DNA from: Aureimonas sp. OT7
Lineage (GTDB): Bacteria; Pseudomonadota; Alphaproteobacteria; Rhizobiales; Rhizobiaceae
Reading direction: 5' to 3'
Assembly (NCBI RefSeq): GCF_014844055.1
Contig: NZ_CP062167.1
Coordinates: 3,385,501 to 3,449,500, forward strand
Length of the DNA stretch: 64,000 nucleotides
Both the position numbers and the translations under genes were made by a program. Under the pieces are notes generated by a model. The model was not told where the DNA came from. It saw nothing but the letters and a program-made list of their open reading frames with translations, and did no database searches. Numbering within the stretch: the first letter of the stretch is position 1; each line of letters begins with the position of its first letter. Positions 61,528 to 64,000 of this stretch are shown here, in pieces.

Positions 61528-62997
61528 TCAGGTCCGCGCGTCCCAGGCCGCGAGGGCGTCACGGAAGGCTGCTTCGCCGTCCGCTCCCTTTTCGATGGAC
61601 AGGAGCGCCCGCTGCCCCGTCTCGTAGGCGAGCGGCACGTCGATCCACTTTTCGTTCGCCATCAGCGACAGGTTGTCCTGAACCGCCTGCTGCAGGTCGT
61701 TCAGCGCGATCCAGAAGAATCCGTCCGATATCTTGCCTGCGACACCGATCAGCGGGCGCCCGCGATCCTGCTCGGTCGGCTTGAACGCCAGACGCTGGAC
61801 GTTGGCGATCTCACCCCCGGGAAAGTTCTCAGGCACGTCGAACATCATTTCGATGACATGACTGGCCGGCAGGGTCGCGTCGGCGTTGCGACGGATCGTC
61901 ATCGTCATGGTGACGCCGGAGTCCGGAATCTGGACGATCGCGCGAACCGCAGGCTCCGGCGGCTGCCCATCGGCGGGCGCCTCCTCGACGACGCTCCAGC
62001 GAACATTGCCCTGATGCTGCGCACCAGGCGTATCGTTGAACCGCTCTTCGTAGAACACGGCCACTTCGGCGCCGTCGGGAACGTCAGACCCTGCGGCGGG
62101 CGCCGGTTGCCCAGGTGGGCTCGCCGATGGCGCGGCAGCGGGCGTCGCTTCGGAAGCCGGGGCCACATCGGTGCCTTCATCGAAGGCATTGGCCGTCGAT
62201 GTACCTGGGCCCGGATCGGTCTCTGTGCCGTCGGGCATCAGGCGTTGCGTATACTCGCGCGCTCCGGGCTCCTGCGTGACGGCGGCCGGCGGCGCCTCGG
62301 CGGCGCCCTCGCTCGGTGGCGTCGCCTCGGGCGGCGTCTGAGCCACCGATGCGTCGGGCGCCTCTCCGCTGTCCGTCCCCTCGATGGGCTGCTCCGCCGT
62401 CTGGACAGGCTCCCCGCCCCGTGGCAGCAGCCCACCGAACTCGTAGCCGGAAATATAGGCGGCGCCCGCACCACCGGCGATCAGCAGCAGGGCGACACCG
62501 GTGTAGAGGCCCGCGCGCGACTTCTTCTCGGGCACCGAGGCCCGGCGCGCGCTCGAATATCGCGGCGCGGCCATGTCCGGAGCGGGGATGGCCGTATCCT
62601 GCCCGTCCCTGTCCGGTTTTTGATCCGCAAGCCGGGAGTCGCCAGTGGATGGAGAGGATGGTCCAATTTCACCGACGGATTCCGCGGTGTGACCCGCCGG
62701 CGCGGCCGGCGTCATCGGCTCGGCCGCATAGGGCTCGGACGCCGGTTCCGGATCGTCGCCCCCGGCTATGTCGGGTTCGGCCTCCAAAGCGGCGTAATGC
62801 GCCTCGGTGCGCCGGATCGCATCTTCAAGTGAGTCGCGCCTGGCCTGCGCCGCCTCCTCGCCAAGCGGGGGATTGGCGGCGGCGATCTGCCTGTCGATCG
62901 CCGAGCGTGCCTTGTCGTAGACTTTGGCACGCAGCTGCGGGCTCGAGCCGGGCAGACCATCGATGGTCTTTCGAAGAACGGCGCTCAAATCCGCCAT
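61528..62997 (-). CDS. Membrane-anchored protein of unknown function next to purA
   Basis: A 489-residue protein. Residues 1-80 form a charged helical cytoplasmic head (MADLSAVLRKTIDGLPGSSP). After a Pro/Ala-rich linker comes one membrane helix (LYTGVALLLIAGGAGAAYISGY, about 165-186). A long disordered Pro/Ala/Glu-rich periplasmic stretch follows (about 190-320). The C-terminal folded domain (about 330-489) contains EVAVFYEERFNDTPGAQH and FWIALNDLQQAVQDNLSLMA. Proteins of this build stand beside purA in several Rhizobiales, but I do not know a function. It is 44 bp downstream of purA in the same direction. Confidence 0.75.
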   Translation of the reverse strand: MADLSAVLRKTIDGLPGSSPQLRAKVYDKARSAIDRQIAAANPPLGEEAAQARRDSLEDAIRRTEAHYAALEAEPDIAGGDDPEPASEPYAAEPMTPAAPAGHTAESVGEIGPSSPSTGDSRLADQKPDRDGQDTAIPAPDMAAPRYSSARRASVPEKKSRAGLYTGVALLLIAGGAGAAYISGYEFGGLLPRGGEPVQTAEQPIEGTDSGEAPDASVAQTPPEATPPSEGAAEAPPAAVTQEPGAREYTQRLMPDGTETDPGPGTSTANAFDEGTDVAPASEATPAAAPSASPPGQPAPAAGSDVPDGAEVAVFYEERFNDTPGAQHQGNVRWSVVEEAPADGQPPEPAVRAIVQIPDSGVTMTMTIRRNADATLPASHVIEMMFDVPENFPGGEIANVQRLAFKPTEQDRGRPLIGVAGKISDGFFWIALNDLQQAVQDNLSLMANEKWIDVPLAYETGQRALLSIEKGADGEAAFRDALAAWDART

Positions 62998-63041
62998 GGC
63001 AATGAGGTACTCTCAGCTCGAATGGGCAATCGTGCTGGAAC

Positions 63042-64000
63042 TTAGTCCTGAAAAGGATCGCGAACAAGTATCGTGTCGTCACGCTCGGGCGAGGTCGACA
63101 GAAGCGTGACGGGCGCCCCCACGAGTTCCTCGATCTCGCGGACATACTTGACAGCCTGCGCCGGCAGATCGCTCCAGGAGCGCGCGCCAGCGGTGGTGTC
63201 CCGCCAACCCTCGAAGCTGCGATAAATTGGTTTGACGCGCTGCTGTGCCGCGAGACTGGCAGGGAAATAGTCGATCTGGTGACCGTCCAGTTCGTAGCCG
63301 ACGGCGATCTTGATCTCGTCCAGGCCGTCCAGAACGTCGAGCTTGGTCAGGGCCAGGCCGTGAATGCCGTTGATGGCCACCGCCTGCCGAACCAGCACCG
63401 CATCGAACCAGCCGCAGCGGCGCTTGCGCCCCGTCACCGTACCGAACTCGTGCCCGCGCTCACCGAGAAACTGACCGACCTCGTTATCCTGTTCGGTCGG
63501 GAAAGGCCCTTCTCCCACGCGGGTCGTGTAGGCCTTGGTGATGCCGAGCACGAAACCCGCGGCCGAGGGACCGAGGCCCGAACCGGCGGCCGCCTGCCCG
63601 GCAACGGTGTTGGACGATGTGACGAAGGGATAGGTCCCGTGGTCGATATCCAGGAGGGTCCCCTGCGCGCCCTCGAACAGGATGCGGTCCCCTGCCTTGC
63701 GGCGCGCATCGAGAAGCCGCCAGACGCGATCCATGTAGGGCGTGATCTCGGCCGCGACCGAGGTCAGCTCATCCAGAATGGCGGATGCCTGGATTTCCGG
63801 CTCGCCCAGACCGCGCCGTAGCGGGTTGTGGTGCGCAAGCAGACGCTCGATGCGCTCCGGCAGGGCATCGATCTCGGCCAGGTCCATCACGCGGATGGCG
63901 CGTCGACCGACCTTGTCCTCGTAGGCAGGGCCGATGCCGCGCTTGGTGGTGCCGATCTTGGTGCCGCCGGCCGCGTTCTCGCGGATGGCGTCCAGTTCGC
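63042..64000 (-). CDS. purA: Adenylosuccinate synthetase, 5' end beyond the window
   Basis: GTP-dependent enzyme that converts IMP and aspartate to adenylosuccinate, the first committed step to AMP. The window holds the C-terminal 318 residues. Signature segments are [64 protein letters not shown] and [16 protein letters not shown], with the C-terminal [14 protein letters not shown]. It ends 44 bp before the membrane-anchored protein gene and continues past the right edge. Confidence 0.97.
   Translation of the reverse strand, partial: ELDAIRENAAGGTKIGTTKRGIGPAYEDKVGRRAIRVMDLAEIDALPERIERLLAHHNPLRRGLGEPEIQASAILDELTSVAAEITPYMDRVWRLLDARRKAGDRILFEGAQGTLLDIDHGTYPFVTSSNTVAGQAAAGSGLGPSAAGFVLGITKAYTTRVGEGPFPTEQDNEVGQFLGERGHEFGTVTGRKRRCGWFDAVLVRQAVAINGIHGLALTKLDVLDGLDEIKIAVGYELDGHQIDYFPASLAAQQRVKPIYRSFEGWRDTTAGARSWSDLPAQAVKYVREIEELVGAPVTLLSTSPERDDTILVRDPFQD

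Overview
The window is about 64 kb of high-GC, densely packed DNA from an alphaproteobacterium, most likely Hyphomicrobiales (Rhizobiales). Supporting markers are a SciP/DUF1153 cell-cycle regulator, an Omp25/Omp31-type barrel, a Brucella Omp2-like porin with an ADA signal-peptide end, an alphaproteobacterial RpoH, and a thu-like sugar operon next to a LacI regulator. No rRNA, tRNA, CRISPR array, prophage or insertion sequence was recognised.

Layout. (1) 1-2532: an RND efflux pump (permease cut by the window edge, plus periplasmic adaptor). 2646-3236: a secreted DUF922 protein. 3245-4619: a broken Nramp-family transporter. (2) 4725-11904: a sugar ABC importer with ThuA and a Gfo/Idh/MocA oxidoreductase, divergent from a LacI repressor and separated from it by two palindromic operators 21 bp apart. 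(3) 11901-27206: a carboxylic-acid island. It holds a hotdog hydratase, a class III CoA-transferase, a CitE-like lyase, an acyl-CoA dehydrogenase and an MmgE/PrpD protein, which together resemble the itaconate catabolic gene set of Pseudomonas. It also holds a class I fumarase, a tartrate/D-malate dehydrogenase, two TctC binding proteins, an MFS carrier, two LysR regulators and one GntR regulator. (4) 27217-41400: a second catabolic locus that I cannot assign to a known pathway. It has an SDR, a Fe3+/phosphonate-type ABC importer, a GntR/FCD regulator, two further MmgE/PrpD proteins, an isocitrate/isopropylmalate-type dehydrogenase, PdxA2, a fluoroacetate-dehalogenase-like hydrolase, a triple rhodanese and an Nramp-like carrier. 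Four promoters in it share the inverted repeat YTGT-NN-ACAR, so it looks like one regulon. (5) 41467-51949: housekeeping and envelope genes (DMT exporter, porin, PRC-barrel protein, Rmf/CrpP protein, MocA-type oxidoreductase, mnmA, sciP, Omp25-like protein, SNase, pseudouridine synthase, rpoH). (6) 52528-61304: two large surface or secreted proteins, one of 2137 residues with 31 consecutive octapeptide repeats and a 305-residue near-identical duplication. (7) 61528-64000: a membrane-anchored protein of unknown function and the 3' part of purA.

Two structural oddities need care. At two convergent gene junctions (MocA/mnmA and rpoH/FG-GAP gene) a segment spanning both gene tails is present twice in direct tandem, with periods of 296 and 511 bp. 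The copies differ by a few percent; in the 511-bp pair almost every coding change is synonymous. This fits either recombination with a related strain or an assembly that joined overlapping contigs from two haplotypes without merging them. Functional statements rest on reading protein sequences and motifs by eye; no database search was run.
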